NCBI GenBank assembly: GCA_010909725.1
Contig: JAACMV010000017.1
Coordinates: 496,001-560,000, forward strand
Length of the DNA: 64,000 bases
Direction: 5' to 3'
Origin: Picochlorum sp. 'celeri'
Lineage: Eukaryota > Chlorophyta > Trebouxiophyceae
The notes under the pieces: generated by a model
What the model was told of the DNA's origin: nothing
Databases searched by the model: none
What the model saw: the letters and a program-made list of their open reading frames with translations, nothing else
Part shown: one piece after another, positions 29,571 through 41,179 of the stretch
How the letters are laid out: every line of letters begins with the position of its first letter
How positions within the stretch are numbered: the stretch's first letter is position 1
Made by a program: the position numbers and the translations under genes

Positions 29571-30224
29571 ATGAGCACGAGAGAGGAGGAGGCCATGGTG
29601 TCTTCTGACAGGGAGAGGGAAGAGGAGGAGACAGAAAAGAAGAAGACGCCACGGCAAAAGAGAAAGCCCATGAGTGAAGAGACCAAGAGGAAAATTGCTG
29701 CGGCTAAGAGAGGGAAGCAGCAGACGGAGGAGACAAGGCAAAAGATTTCAGATGCCATGAAGCGCCGCACCTTGTCTATTGGCCATCGGTTCCACATTGC
29801 AGAATCCAAGAGGGGGAAGTGCCATTCCCCGGAGACGAGAGAAAAGATTTCGAGGGCAGTGTCATCCACAAAGACAATGCTGAAGAAACAGAGGCTGGCA
29901 GAAAGGGCTGCCTCTGTTGCAGCAGCAGCCACTGCAGATCTGAGACCAGCATTCAAGGACTCGACCATGCAAGAGGACGAGGATGAGCTCATCCTGGATA
30001 TGATTGAGCTGGAAAAGGCAGTGATTGAAGTCACAATGCTACGAGATCAGTTGACGATGTGGATGGAGGCGTATGAGAACAAGTATGGTAGAAAACCAGA
30101 TCTGACAGAGACATCAGAATCTCATCCCCATGTCTATGGAAGATTTGTAAGGTATGTAGCCCTCCGGGAGATTGTTCGGCAGTCATCTATGAGGATTGGT
30201 TCATCCCCTGCTGTATGGAATTGA
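29571..30224 (+). CDS. NUMOD3-repeat DNA-binding protein, 217 aa
   Basis: After a Glu/Lys-rich N-terminus there are three NUMOD3-like units: MSEETKRKIAAAKRGK, TEETRQKISDAMK and SPETREKISRAVS. NUMOD3 is a small helix found beside homing endonuclease catalytic domains and also in nuclear-coded plant proteins with no nuclease domain, as here. The C-terminal half has an acidic helix and YGRFVRYVALREIV. No catalytic domain is visible. Start uses the first ATG; a missed upstream exon could add a leader. Confidence 0.65.
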   Translation: MSTREEEAMVSSDREREEEETEKKKTPRQKRKPMSEETKRKIAAAKRGKQQTEETRQKISDAMKRRTLSIGHRFHIAESKRGKCHSPETREKISRAVSSTKTMLKKQRLAERAASVAAAATADLRPAFKDSTMQEDEDELILDMIELEKAVIEVTMLRDQLTMWMEAYENKYGRKPDLTETSESHPHVYGRFVRYVALREIVRQSSMRIGSSPAVWN

Positions 30225-30279
30225 TTTTGAAATCAATTCCATACAATACTTGTTTGTAAACGTTGTAAACGACGTGGTC

Positions 30280-31209
30280 ATGGGTACGAGTGTATCGGAT
30301 TGGAGTCAGGCTGAGGTTTCTTCGTTTCTTGAGGATATTGGGCTCGGACACTTGGCACCCAAATTTAAAGACAATGGGGTGAATGGAAAGGATTTATTAG
30401 AACTCGAAGATGAAGATTACAGAGAGAGTTTGAGTTGCTCGAATCTGCAGGTACGATTGTCGACACGGCGAATTGATTGACTGCTTTTCGCCTGGAATAC
30501 CAGATCGTATTGATACCTTTATTCTCTCACAACATAGATTAAGAAGATTAAGAGGGAACTTGAATCTCGTTCCTCTGGGGCAGTGACCAAGCCACACGTC
30601 ACGCCCAGTGCTCCGGTAGAGCAGGAGACGAAGACTCCACCGACCGACGATCTTTCGGCGCTGCGACAGAAGCTTGCGACAGCGGAATCTGCTGCTGAAA
30701 AGTATTTGGGAGCATCGGCGCTCCTTGAATCTGCCTGCAAGAAGATGCAGTCTGCTGCAGGTTCCCTGACAATCACCCAAGCATCGGGGGGGCTTGAGAT
30801 GATGCAAGACATACGCCGTCCCGGGCGAGGACGAGGGTTTCGTGGAAGAAGAGGAGATTTTGGACATACGATGATTGAAATGGGAACTGTCAGGAAAGCT
30901 CAAGGAGCCCTCAAAGAAGCTGGAGCAGATATCCAGAGGGCTATGCAGCTTGTGCCAACAATTCCACATATCAAGCCTGCGACAGTGCAGGGAGCCATGT
31001 CGGGAGTGGTATTGAATGCTCTACTCATGCCTGGGATTGCAGGGGATATGATGCAACAGGCCAAAGTCAAACGGGCCAAGGATGAGATCGCAACGATGGC
31101 CAATGAATGCCGTCAAGCACAGGAATGGTGCCAAAAATCATACATGGCTGCCCATACTGAAGCTACCGAGGTCAAAACCACTCTTCGTCTGAAAGAAATG
31201 AATGTTTAG
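30280..31209 (+). CDS. SAM-domain protein, 280 aa, two exons
   Basis: Exons 30280..30450 and 30538..31209; intron 87 nt with donor gtacga. The N-terminus is a SAM domain (VSDWSQAEVSSFLEDIGL, FKDNGVNGKDLLELED) completed across the splice by NLQIKKIKREL. The rest has an RGG-like stretch (RRPGRGRGFRGRRG) and a long Ala-rich helical region. SAM domains mediate protein-protein or RNA contacts. The RGG box hints at RNA binding; the precise role is unknown. Confidence 0.75.
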
Positions 31210-31245
31210 TTGTACTATGTAAAGGTTTCAGATGGACTGAGACGG

Positions 31246-32970
31246 ATGAATTCGTTGCGTGCCACAGTCCTCTGCTCGATTTTTTTGTTCCAATACGGGG
31301 CATCTCTGCGGCCTCATGATCGCCAAGAAGGACTATCGTTAATAGATATTCAAGGTCCGAAATGCTTGGAGGTTCCTGCGGGGGCAAACCTGACGGAAGA
31401 CGAAAAGGCAGTGGTTGCTCGGCACCTGTGTTTGCCAGTAGACGTGTCGGTTCCGGGGCCGAGCCATGGGAATACTCGAGACACAAGGAGGGGGATTCCA
31501 TCCGATGTGCAGTGTGAGGAAGAAGAGTGGTGTGATGACACGGCATGCTCTACGGTTTGTAAGAGAGGCTCTGTTCAGGTGGCTGAGTGGCTGAGGGAGG
31601 CCCACAGGTTGCAGCATAGGCTGTCCGCCTCTCTTCCGTTGTGCTATTCATCTTGGTTTGGAACTCATAACAGTGCCATTACATTGGCGGATGGATACGG
31701 GAACCTAGACCCTTTGTATGAATCTATGTTTGATTACGTGAAATGGCTGGCTCCCATTGGGTCATCCTCTGTGCTGAGGACCAATGACCAATATTTTAGC
31801 ATTACAGATCAATTAAACATGGGAGTTCGGATGATAGAAATAGACACACATTGGGTGGAAGGCTGTCTCCGAGTGGCTCATTGTGGAGGACTGCATGTGG
31901 AGGCACTGAACAAGCTTGTCAAAGTTTTGAACGTGGCGGCAAAAGTGCTGGGGTACGACATACGATGGGATACAGAGACGGTGGGGTGCGATCCTTCACT
32001 GTCATCGATTCCTGCTCAGGATCAGAGACCCCTTGTGGAGGCTCTGAAGGAGATTCGGGAGTGGATGGAATTGGAATCGAACAAGGATCAATTTCTCATT
32101 GTATATTTCGATGACGAGCCGGACTTGAAAGCATGGGTATGTCTTTGGTCTTGAAGATTGCATTTATTTTGATTGATATTGACGTGTATGATACGGTTGC
32201 AGGGTGTGGTGCCAAGGCTCTTGCAAGATATTTTGGATGTCTTTCCCCGCCTGGACATATTTACTCCTGGCGACTTTGCTGAATACAACGAGTGGCCATC
32301 CGTTGCTACCTTGCTTGAGCAAGGCTTTCGGATATTCTTTGTATCCTCAACAAACTATGGGGAAGCCATGAGATCTTTAATCTTTCCAAGGGGGCGCGAT
32401 GTCTGCAATTGGTTTGAGCCAAGCCTGAAAAGGATTCATGGGCCCCCAGAATGCATAGTACACAGCCGTAAAGGTGATATAGCCTTTCAAACGGGGTCTT
32501 TGATCCGCTCACCATCATGTGAGATTCAATACGGTCCATTGAATTGTGACTTTGTATGGAAAAATAGAAATTCCCCTATTTTGGATGAAGTCATATTGCC
32601 GCAGGTTTTGGAATGCGGTTTGAATATACCATGCCCTGATTTACTCACTCCCGAACGTGCTGCATCAGCAGTGTGGACATGGGCTCCAGGGCAGCCAGGT
32701 GATGGTGCGTGTACGTATGTTGCATCATCAGATGGGAGGTGGCGCTCAATCGGTTGCGAGGAGGCGGGAAGCATGCCCCTCGCATGCCGCGCAGGCTTCA
32801 CACGTGGTAATAACCAGACTGTCTGGATCTTAGGAACTGGTGATGCCAATGCATGTCCAAGTGGGACGACATTTGACCTCCCCAGGCACCCAAAAGAAAA
32901 TTTTGACCTGAAAAGGTTGCTGGAAGAATCTTCCTGGCACCGAGCGCTGATAAACTTAAAAGCAATTTGA
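31246..32970 (+). CDS. Secreted PI-PLC-like phosphodiesterase with lectin-like tail, 552 aa, two exons
   Basis: Exons 31246..32136 and 32203..32970; intron 66 nt, donor gtatgt, phase 0 (DLKAW|GVVPRLL). The start at 31246 gives a signal peptide (MNSLRATVLCSIFLFQYGAS). The X-domain shows SWFGTHNSAI with the first catalytic His, RMIEIDTHW, VAHCGG with the second His, and QFLIVYFDDEP. Near residues 465-515 is a W-x-W-A-P-G-Q-P and Cys pattern resembling a C-type lectin-like end found in some protist homologues. Substrate is not predictable. It starts 37 bp after the SAM gene stop. Confidence 0.8.
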
Positions 32971-32993
32971 ACACTCTATGTATATGATATATA

Positions 32994-33890
32994 TTATGAA
33001 AAGTCCATCTCTCCTGTCAGTTTTTTGAATAAATAGTCACGTCCATTAATACTGGCCACGCAGCCCTTCAGATTAACCTTCCACTTATTCTTGCTTCGAT
33101 GAACCCTCTCGAATTGACCAAAAACCATATTCTTTACTTTTGATTCGTCAACCTTGTGTAGACTATCTGCATCTGCCAAATCGTCCTGCACACCAAGAGC
33201 TTCAATCTCGCTGTCGTCTAGGTCAGAGCCAAGTGCCTCTTCGTCATCATCCTCGTCTTCCTCGGGACCGTCCCTCTGAGGAATCACATGTGTCATCTGC
33301 TGCTTCTCTGGACGCCCTTCACTTGGTCCTTCTTCCATCACACGCTTGTTTCCTGTCAAGGAAGGACCAGACTCTCCCTGGCTAGAAGCGCCATTCGCTG
33401 CGCTCGGAGCTGGTAGCGACATCTTGCCCACAGGCTCCCCCAAACCACCAGGAATTGATTCTCTGCGTTATAAGTGGGTAACCAGGTGAGATCCTCGTCA
33501 AAAAAAGCAATAGCAACACGAGATTTGTTCGAACGATACGTTCAGTGCAAAAGTCACACCTTTGATTGGCTGCCTGCTCCTTTTCTCCTCCCTCTTCGAC
33601 CTTAACTTCTTTATTTTTGCTAGGATCCCCAAAAGCTCCAGATTTCGCAACGTTGAGTTCCCATAAAGCTCTCAGTTGAATCAGGACATCTCTGGAATGA
33701 AAAAACGCGCCGTGAAAGGCATTCCAAGGCGCTGCATAAGAAATGACGCATTAAATATGTATTTCACGTACTCAGATATACCCCGTTCCACGAACTCTGA
33801 CTTCATCCTGGCGCAGGTGTTGTCAATGACCTTCTGGTACAGGTCCTTTGTTTTGGAGTATACCTTTCGTTTTGCTTTAGCTTCTGACAT
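32994..33890 (-). CDS. TFIIA-L: TFIIA large subunit (alpha/beta precursor), 239 aa, three exons
   Basis: Exons complement(32994..33462), complement(33560..33691), complement(33772..33890), donors GTACGT and gtgtga. The N-terminal helical bundle (YQKVIDNTCARMKSEFVERG then ISEDVLIQLRALWE across the first splice) is the TFIIA alpha part. A low-complexity linker and acidic DEDDDEEALGSDLDD follow. The C-terminal beta barrel ends WKVNLKGCVASINGRDYLFK. TFIIA stabilises TBP on promoters. The stop lies 23 bp from that of the convergent PLC-like gene. Confidence 0.93.
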
Positions 33891-33927
33891 TGTAAAATAT
33901 GACAGAAATTACAAATAAATAAACATC

Positions 33928-35752
33928 TCAGTCTGCGAAAGGGTTTTGTGACTTTGGCGGCATGGGATTGGTGGAGGACACGGACGCAGTACTCTCCTTT
34001 CTGCTGACCGGCATGGTAAAAGCCTTACCGTACATTTCGCCCGCAGCGCCCAAGACGAACGCATCTGGGATAGGATTTGTTGATGAGTGTTGGCTGAGTA
34101 CTCGTTCTTCAACAGGTTGTGGGTCTTTGTTCTCTACATCCGATACGTGCAATGAAGAGAAGTCCAATTCACTCAAGAGATCCAGGGGTGACGATTCCTT
34201 TGCTGCAGCTGCTTCCTCTTGAGGAGGAATATGATCATCCACAATTTTCTCCCTCTCAGGCTCGAATTCCCCTATATCTAACAGATCGATGGGCTTTTCC
34301 GGTTTCGCTTCGGCCTCGTCCCTTACAGGAGGCAATGCTTCAGCCGTCTCCTGTGCCTCGCTGACAGCAGATATCTGCCTTGACAACGGAGCAATAATCA
34401 TCCCTGGATCCATCGATCCTATTGCTGTACCAATATCAGGAGGGCTAAAGTTTAGCTTCCACTCTTTGCCACGTCTGAGAGGCTGATTCGCCTGCAAAAA
34501 TCAGATTCAACATGAAAAAAAAATACTCTCCCAGCCATAGACAGTCACCCACACCCACACACCTGCTTGTTCTGAATACCACTTTCTTTTTTCAATTGCT
34601 CCAAATGCTCGGTCATTGAATCCAGAAAATCTGTCGGAGGGACCTCAATTTTCGGAAATTCGATGACCCTTTTCACGGCATCCAACTGCTGCAAAGAGGC
34701 ATAGTATTTTTGCAAATCATCACCCTCCTGCAGAGCTTTGCTGTACACTTCTCTGGCTTGCGCTCCACAGTAATATTCCATTTGAAAGAATTTGTCTGCC
34801 AGGTTAATGACACCTTCACTGATTGCCTTGTAGATCTTGAAGGAGTCCCGCACAACCAAGGAAAGGGCAAACAGTGTATTGTCATTCTGACAGGCACTCC
34901 CAGTTGGCTTGCAGTCCACCAATCTCCTCTGCAGTCGTTGAATCCGTGGAAGATATTCCAAGAGTTTGTCGCTCGGCAAACTTCTAAAAGTTGACTCTTT
35001 CCCAGACTTTTCCACATCAGCGTACCACCCACTCTGGTAGTATGCATCCAAACTTTCATCAATAAATTTGCAGTATGCTCGAACCCATTCAGAGAAGTCG
35101 TACTTGCCCTCGACCGCTTTTGTGTCTAAAAATCCATCCATATTCAATGGATGCACCCGCCGTCTCTTCTGTTTCCCTGATGATGCCGAGCCCTGCTGCT
35201 GCTGGAGCTGCCTCTCCCCTCCATTCACCATACATAATTCGTCCATAAACTGCGTGCCCTCCGTCTCTTTCATCAAGCGATGGATCACCAAGGAGGCTTT
35301 CAATGCAGTCTGCATGCATGACATTCACCGTCGCGTCGAAGAAAGACCTATTTCAATGAGAGAGAAGAAACAACATACCACCCAGTCCTTGGCCCCATGA
35401 AGGCGCTTCAACAAAGAGAAAACAACATAGCCACCCTGGGAGGGGACTGCCATTTTCAACGCTGCATGAACCATCTAGTAGTCAGGAAATGACATGCACC
35501 AACAAATCATACTGACAGGGACGTACCAACAACATGCTTTTCTTTGGGTGGGTCTTCTGGCAAATGCCCACGAGTTGCCTTCTGTACAGCGACATCAATA
35601 TCCTGCAAACACAGTCAGTACATTTCAGCCAGTATGGCCATATCTGATGAGAGGATTGGCATCCCTGCCAGCATCGGAACAAAGAGATGACGCACTTTTG
35701 TAGTTATACCCACCCCCACTGAAGCCTTGCCCTTCTTCCCGAGAAGACCCAT
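33928..35752 (-). CDS. ANTH-domain clathrin assembly protein (AP180/CALM type), 502 aa, five exons
   Basis: Exons (complement) 33928..34491, 34563..35309, 35379..35461, 35527..35602, 35714..35752. All joints keep frame. The ANTH domain starts with MGLLGKKGKASVG, DIDVAVQKATRGH, PPKEKHVV and ALKASLVIHRLMKE, the phosphoinositide-binding and helical-bundle pattern of AP180. The middle is helical (FFQMEYYCGAQAREVYSKAL). The C-terminal tail has DLL/DLLSEL clathrin-box-like motifs and ends in NPFAD, an EH-domain ligand. It acts in clathrin-coated vesicle formation. Four introns make it one of the more intron-rich genes here. Confidence 0.9.
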
Positions 35753-36000
35753 CTTGGCGATGCTCCCCTGGAATCAAACAGAATTAATACTAGTTACAGA
35801 GTACTTGCCTTGGTGCCTGGGACCTTGTATGGAAACAGAACCGTGTCTTAAGAACAATCAAGTCTGTCCTCCTATTGGGGTCCACGTTTGATGGGAAACG
35901 CCCAACCAATATCATTGTCCGATCGTAGAGTCCCATTCTTTGTGTTTTCTGATACCTACGCCCGTAACAGTATTTTAATCTCATCAAAAACATTGTAAAG

Positions 36001-36959
36001 ATGAGTAGGATTGCAGCTGATGAGGGTCGCCTTGTTTACGTGGGTAATTTGCCAGAAGACGTAAGAGAGCGAGATTTGGGGGACCTGTTCGAGAAGTATG
36101 GGAAGATTGTCCATATTGAGATCAAAATTCCTGCTAGACCACCGAACTTTGCCTTTATTGAGTACGACGATTGGAGGTACGTGCTTACGAGCCCTGATGA
36201 TTGGTGCTGATGAGCAGCCGCACAGAGATGACCCCCAGCACGCTATTGATTGGATGAAAAGGTACTAAAATGATCCTAAATTAATTTATTCCATTTTTCA
36301 GGGATGCTGAGGATGCCGTTCGGGGCAGGGATGGACGCGAGCTTTTGGGTGCACGCATGAGGGTCGAAATTGCCCGTGGTCGCGACAGGCGGGAACGGGA
36401 TAGGTTCCAGGACAGGAGAGCTCCACCTCCTACGACAGGATTTAGAGTGGTTGTTCGTGGTCTTCCTGCGAATGTGTCTTGGCAAGACCTGAAGGATTAC
36501 TTTAGAAAGGCAGCACCACCTGTGTACACTGATGTGAAGAGGTCCAGAGACGGACCGCTTGGCATTGTTGAGTTTGAGACTGGTGGAGATATGGACAGGG
36601 CGATCCGGGACCTGGATGGATCTGAATTTAGAAATCCGTTTGGGTCTGGAGTTATCAAGGTGATGGAGGATAAGCTTGGCCCACCACAGCGGGGCAGAGG
36701 TCCACCTCCCAGGGGACGCTTTAGATCACGCTCTCCCCCAAGGAGAAGACCACGTTCATACTCGCCAAGAGGGAGGCGTGGGGACTCGAGGTCGCCTTCG
36801 CCGCGGGGAAGACCTGACTCGAGATCCGTCTCACCAAGGAGATCACCTTCACCAAGGAGGTCGCGATCTCCAAGAGGAAGATCAAGGAGTGTGAGCAGAA
36901 GTCCACCCCGAGACTATAGTCCTCGGGCTGATGACAGGTACGAGGGACGGGAGGATTAG
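36001..36959 (+). CDS. SR splicing factor, SRSF1/SR34-like, 277 aa, two exons
   Basis: Exons 36001..36176 and 36302..36959; 125-nt intron, donor GTACGT, phase 2 (DDWR|DAEDAV). RRM1 has RNP2 LVYVGNLP and RNP1-like PNFAFIEY. The pseudo-RRM carries the diagnostic SWQDLKDYFR heptapeptide. The C-terminus is an RS domain (RSRSPPRRRPRSYSP and repeats). SRSF1-type proteins select splice sites by binding exonic enhancers, relevant here since donors are atypical. Confidence 0.95.
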
Positions 36960-37247
36960 GCTGCGAGCAGCCTGATACATCGTTTCCTCAGAAGGGGGTG
37001 GACTGACACTTGACAATGGCCCGAGATATTGGGCTTGACCGGGGCCACATGTTGCTATTGATTGTTTGCTGTAATAGTGTTTGATCTTGAGCTGTTGCTG
37101 CTGGAGCATCCTACCAAGCTTGACTTTGGATGGCGGAGCATGCAGTTTTCCTTTGTAACGATGAATTTCTGATCAGTGCTTCATGAACTGAGTATTCTAG
37201 GAATAAAGAATAAATATGCGATGAACGAATCATGAAGAATGATGGCG

Positions 37248-38364
37248 CTATTTTTGCCGATTGTCCTGTGTGATGTCGACAGACCATTGCCAAAGCCAGG
37301 AGACGAGAGCATCGTCATGGATGGATGGGTGTGGGGTCCCTGGTTCACAATTGGAGTCGATATAGCATACGTGAGCGTACTCTTTTGTATCAAAATTTGA
37401 GCTGGTAGCGCAGTACACAGTCGATCTTGCACCTGCGTGATGAAACAAATCAATGAATGAATCCTGAACATATGTAGTATACTGAACCTGATCACCTACC
37501 TTGGGCTGGTGTTAGTAAAAATAAACGCATAATCATTCTATATAAATGTTGCATAAAAAGCGGCAAGCTGCGAACGACATCGGTGAGCACCTCCCCTGGA
37601 TGAACACTCACACAATGCACGATCCCTGCATGCTTCCTGTTGCACTCCTTTGAGAACATGACTTGCGCCAGTTTACTCTGAGAATAGGCCACTAGAGAGT
37701 TATAACTACCCTTTAATTTCAAATTTGGATCATCTCTGTGGATTTTACCCATTCGATGCAACTTTGAGGACACGTTGATTATCCTCGCAGGCGCACCAGA
37801 CTGTTGCTGAGCCTTTGCCATCCACGGCATCATCAACTCAGTCAGCAGGAAATGCCCCACGAAATTCGTGCCCATATGGGATTCTAATCCATCTTTTGTC
37901 TCTGTTCGCGGAGCTGACATTGCGAACACTCCTGCATTGTTGATCAAAACATGCACAGGCATCTTGATCTTGCGTCCCCATGTCCCTGCAAATTCTCTCA
38001 CCGACTGCAACGATGAAACATCGAGCTGCATTACCTGCACCTCCCCTCTATGAGTATTTCCAAAACTTGCCCTCATTTCTTCGGCCAACTGCCTGCCTTT
38101 GTTCTCATTTCTGCATGCCAGAACCACATGCCAGCCTCTGCGATACATTTCTTGAGCAGTCTCCCTGCCAATGCCACTCGTTGGGCCTGTTACAATACAA
38201 TAGCGATCCTCTGATATCTCATCAATGTTTCCTTCCTGTCCAATATGCTCGAGAGACGGCAGACCCATCATCCACACCTTTTGAAAAAGCACTTCGACTG
38301 CAACCACCACCGTCTCCCACAACACCAGCCACCAGGTGCCATGGCACCGATGCTCCTCACTCAT
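37248..38364 (-). CDS. Short-chain dehydrogenase/reductase, retinol-dehydrogenase/TIC32-like, 349 aa, two exons
   Basis: Exons complement(37248..37432) and complement(37500..38364); 67-nt intron, donor gtaggt, joining LTPAQG to ARSTVYCA, the usual T-P-x-Q-G-A-x-T-x-x-Y-C ending of this subfamily. The Rossmann motif is TGPTSGIG; NNAG, catalytic Ser in INVSSKLH and Y-x-x-x-K in YSQSKLAQ are present. Residues 10-25 are hydrophobic and may anchor it to a membrane. Substrate is unknown. Confidence 0.88.
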
Positions 38365-38623
38365 AATACCTTATTATTGGTCTATAATGCGTCGAAGAGA
38401 CCATCCACCCCAAATATGGTGAAATCGCTGCGTCGCCACCGGGGAATTCGTCACACACTGTCGAAGCACCCGTACGACCGGTAATCACTCATCCACGAGA
38501 GAAATCCTATCGAGATGGCTCAATTCCCTAATACGGAGAGAATCTCTCGACATCCGGCATAAAACTTTCTCTAAAACACCATTGTATTCAATTGGTAAAG
38601 ATCAACATTTACACATAGTTAAG

Positions 38624-39663
38624 ATGCAGACTGCTTTGACTCAGAAATCCTGCGTATCTGGTGTGGCTGTGTCCACCAAGGCGAGAAACGCACCATCAGC
38701 CCGCAGAGCGGCAGTGATGGTCCGTGCCTCTGCCGATGAGGTATGTACCATATCATAGCAACATTCATTTTTATGTTTGAATCCTCACTTTCCAGTGGGC
38801 CTTGCGGGAGACTGGGGGATCACGCAGCAACATCTTTCCAAGTCTAGTGATGGATAAGGTGGATTGCAACGGAGATTGGAGGAGGCGCCTTTTCTCTGTC
38901 GGAAGTGAACTGCGTCTTCCTGCCGCCCATAAGCCCAGCAGTACCTCATCAAGGCTTCTACTGACGGAAGGATTCGATGAAAACCTTTTCTTGGATGCTG
39001 ACATGTTGATATGTTGTCCAGGTTGACCGTCGTGCCACCCTCGGAATGATGGCTGCCGCTGCCACTCTTGCTGGAGCAGCCCCATCCAAGGCCGAGTATG
39101 GTGACGCTGCAAGAGTTTTCGCATCCAAGATCACCAATAAGTCTGGTTTCATTCCATATGCCGGTGAGGGATTCGCCTTGTTGCTCCCATCCAAGTGGAA
39201 CCCATCCACTGAGAACGATTTCCCAGGAACCGTCCTCAGGTACGAAGACAATGGTGATGCCGTGAACAACGTCGTCGTCCTTCAGCAGAAGGTCGGAAAG
39301 GGTTCCATTGAGGATCTGGGTTCCCCAGACAAGTTCCTCCAGGACAATGCATATCTCTTGGGACAGAGTGCTGCCTTCACTGGAGACACAATTTCTGAGG
39401 GAGGATTCAGAAGGGGATCCGTTGCAGCTGCCTCTGTTCTCGATGTTGAGGAGGCCACTGACAAGAATGGAAAGAAATACTACAAATACTACGTCCTCTG
39501 CAGAACTGCAGATGGTGATGAGGGAGGTCGCCACCAGTTGATTGCTGCCACCGTGTCCAAGGGAGACTTGTGGTTGTGCAAGGTTCAGGTTGGAGACAAG
39601 CGTTGGTTCAAGGGAGCCAAGAACGAGGCCCTCGGATGCTTCAACTCTTTCACCGTCGCCTAA
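38624..39663 (+). CDS. PSBP: Photosystem II oxygen-evolving protein PsbP (OEE2), 252 aa, two exons
   Basis: Exons 38624..38740 and 39022..39663; intron 281 nt, donor gtatgt, phase 0. The bipartite leader has a stroma-targeting part (MQTALTQKSCVSGVAVSTKA) in exon 1 and a thylakoid signal with twin Arg (VDRRATLGMMAAAATLAGAA) ending SKA|EYGDAA. The mature protein shows YAGEGFALLLPSKWNPS and the C-terminal KGAKNEALGCFNSFTVA. PsbP supports Ca/Cl retention at the Mn cluster. Codon usage is strongly biased to C-ending codons, unlike neighbours, as expected for a highly expressed gene. Confidence 0.96.
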
Positions 39664-39736
39664 GCACAGTGAAAGCCATAGACTGGTCCCGGGATGGGTC
39701 TGGTACACTGCCTGAATCTCGAATCATGAATACAAT

Positions 39737-39750
39737 TTACAATGGTGTAA
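39737..39750. terminator. Back-to-back TGTAA poly(A) signals
   Basis: TTACA (39737-39741, TGTAA on minus for the LRR gene) and TGTAA (39746-39750, plus for PsbP) lie five bases or fewer apart between two convergent genes. Position-based assignment. Confidence 0.5.
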
Positions 39751-39775
39751 AATGATGTTAGTTCTCGCATGTGTT

Positions 39776-41179
39776 TCACTTTTGACCAGATGAATCAGTA
39801 GCTGCGCGGATCACAACCATGCTGGGTCGTGCTGTGTACAGAGCCTCCACAGCATCTGCAACCTTGTGCCCTTCAACATCCGGGTTGGCTGCAATCACGA
39901 GGGTTTGGAGGCAAGAAAATACGGATACTCCATGAGGACTCGCCAATCGAGAGAGGAGTGTGACCATACAATCCTCTGAAATATTATTGCCAGAGATGTC
40001 CAAATCCCTGAGGGGGTGAGCACCCTCTGCATGCACCTCCAGGGCACGTATCAAGGATTCTATGCCACGTGTCCCTAAATTACATCCATGAAGCCTCAGA
40101 GAGAGTACACGATGACAGGTGAGAACGTATGAGAAAAATTCATCGTGCCCCAAACCTATATTCTCACCAGCATCCAACTCCAAACCTTTTCCATCTGGCA
40201 GATGTGAGGCAGCTTCTAACAATGTAGACATGCTCCGTGCCGTCAAGCCGCAACCCGAAATATTGATATATCGTATATGGGGTATCTTTTGGGACCTCAA
40301 GCATGCAGCCAAAGAACAAACCCCAGCATCTTGGGCATCTGTATGGCTAATATCAATACTCTGTATTCCTGCTGGTAGGGCCTCAACGAGAGATGAAACC
40401 CCCTCTGGACCGAGAGGATTTGAGCTTAGTGATATTTTCTCCAGACAAGTGCAGTGAGAAAGCCCCTCAGCAAGCAATACTGCGCTGCTGGCATCCAACA
40501 TGTTGTGATCTAGCTCCACTCTCTTCAACGCAGATGCATTCCTCATGGCGACAGCCAACGCGGTCGATGATCTTGCACATCCTATACCACACGAATGAGA
40601 CACAAAACTCTCCAAAACTGACACACACGGAAGAACATCCTCCAGCCCTCCTTGCAAATCATTATGGGAAAGCATCAGGTGCCTGACAGATGTACTCTTC
40701 TCCACAGCCCTACATACAGCAGCAGCAGAGCTGCGAGTCAACCCTTTCCTCTCTAAATCTATTGTCGTGATACTCGTATTTTCCTCGAAACACCCGCATA
40801 ATTCAACCATGGCCTGCAACACATCATTGCAAGGAGTCCCTTGTGTGAGACAGCACCTCCAGGAAGCAGTCCTCCAGTCCTCCACCAAAATACCACGCAC
40901 CTCGTCTCCAAATGTCGAATTTCCTATTGAAATGAACTTGATGCTCTGGTTTGACTTCAACCCCGCCCCGAGGATACCAGCTATCCGCGGACTAATAGCA
41001 TGACTGCTCAGGTTGAGTTCAACAAGCGTCTCTGACCGCGACAGGGCATCAGCCAGCCTTCCCGCATCCTCCTCATTGAACCGACGGTGCCTCATCAGGT
41101 ACAAGGATGTCAAAGTAGCATCGTTCTGAGATATTCGTCTGACAATATCGTCAATCCCCTGAGACTGGGCCCCCCACAT
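39776..41179 (-). CDS. Leucine-rich repeat protein, ribonuclease-inhibitor/NLRC type, 467 aa
   Basis: Intronless. The ATG at 41179 is the first of the frame. About ten LRRs of the RI type follow (SRSETLVELNLSSHAISP, MLSHNDLQGGLED, LSSNPLGPEGVSSLVEALPA, DISGNNISEDCM). No kinase, nucleotide-binding or membrane part is seen, so it is a bare repeat scaffold. Binding partner is unknown. Confidence 0.85.
   Translation of the reverse strand: MWGAQSQGIDDIVRRISQNDATLTSLYLMRHRRFNEEDAGRLADALSRSETLVELNLSSHAISPRIAGILGAGLKSNQSIKFISIGNSTFGDEVRGILVEDWRTASWRCCLTQGTPCNDVLQAMVELCGCFEENTSITTIDLERKGLTRSSAAAVCRAVEKSTSVRHLMLSHNDLQGGLEDVLPCVSVLESFVSHSCGIGCARSSTALAVAMRNASALKRVELDHNMLDASSAVLLAEGLSHCTCLEKISLSSNPLGPEGVSSLVEALPAGIQSIDISHTDAQDAGVCSLAACLRSQKIPHIRYINISGCGLTARSMSTLLEAASHLPDGKGLELDAGENIGLGHDEFFSYVLTCHRVLSLRLHGCNLGTRGIESLIRALEVHAEGAHPLRDLDISGNNISEDCMVTLLSRLASPHGVSVFSCLQTLVIAANPDVEGHKVADAVEALYTARPSMVVIRAATDSSGQK

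Noticed and set aside
38785..39708. Minus-strand 307-codon open frame opposite PsbP
   Set aside because: It is a by-product of the biased codon use of PsbP; no motif and a much better gene on the plus strand.
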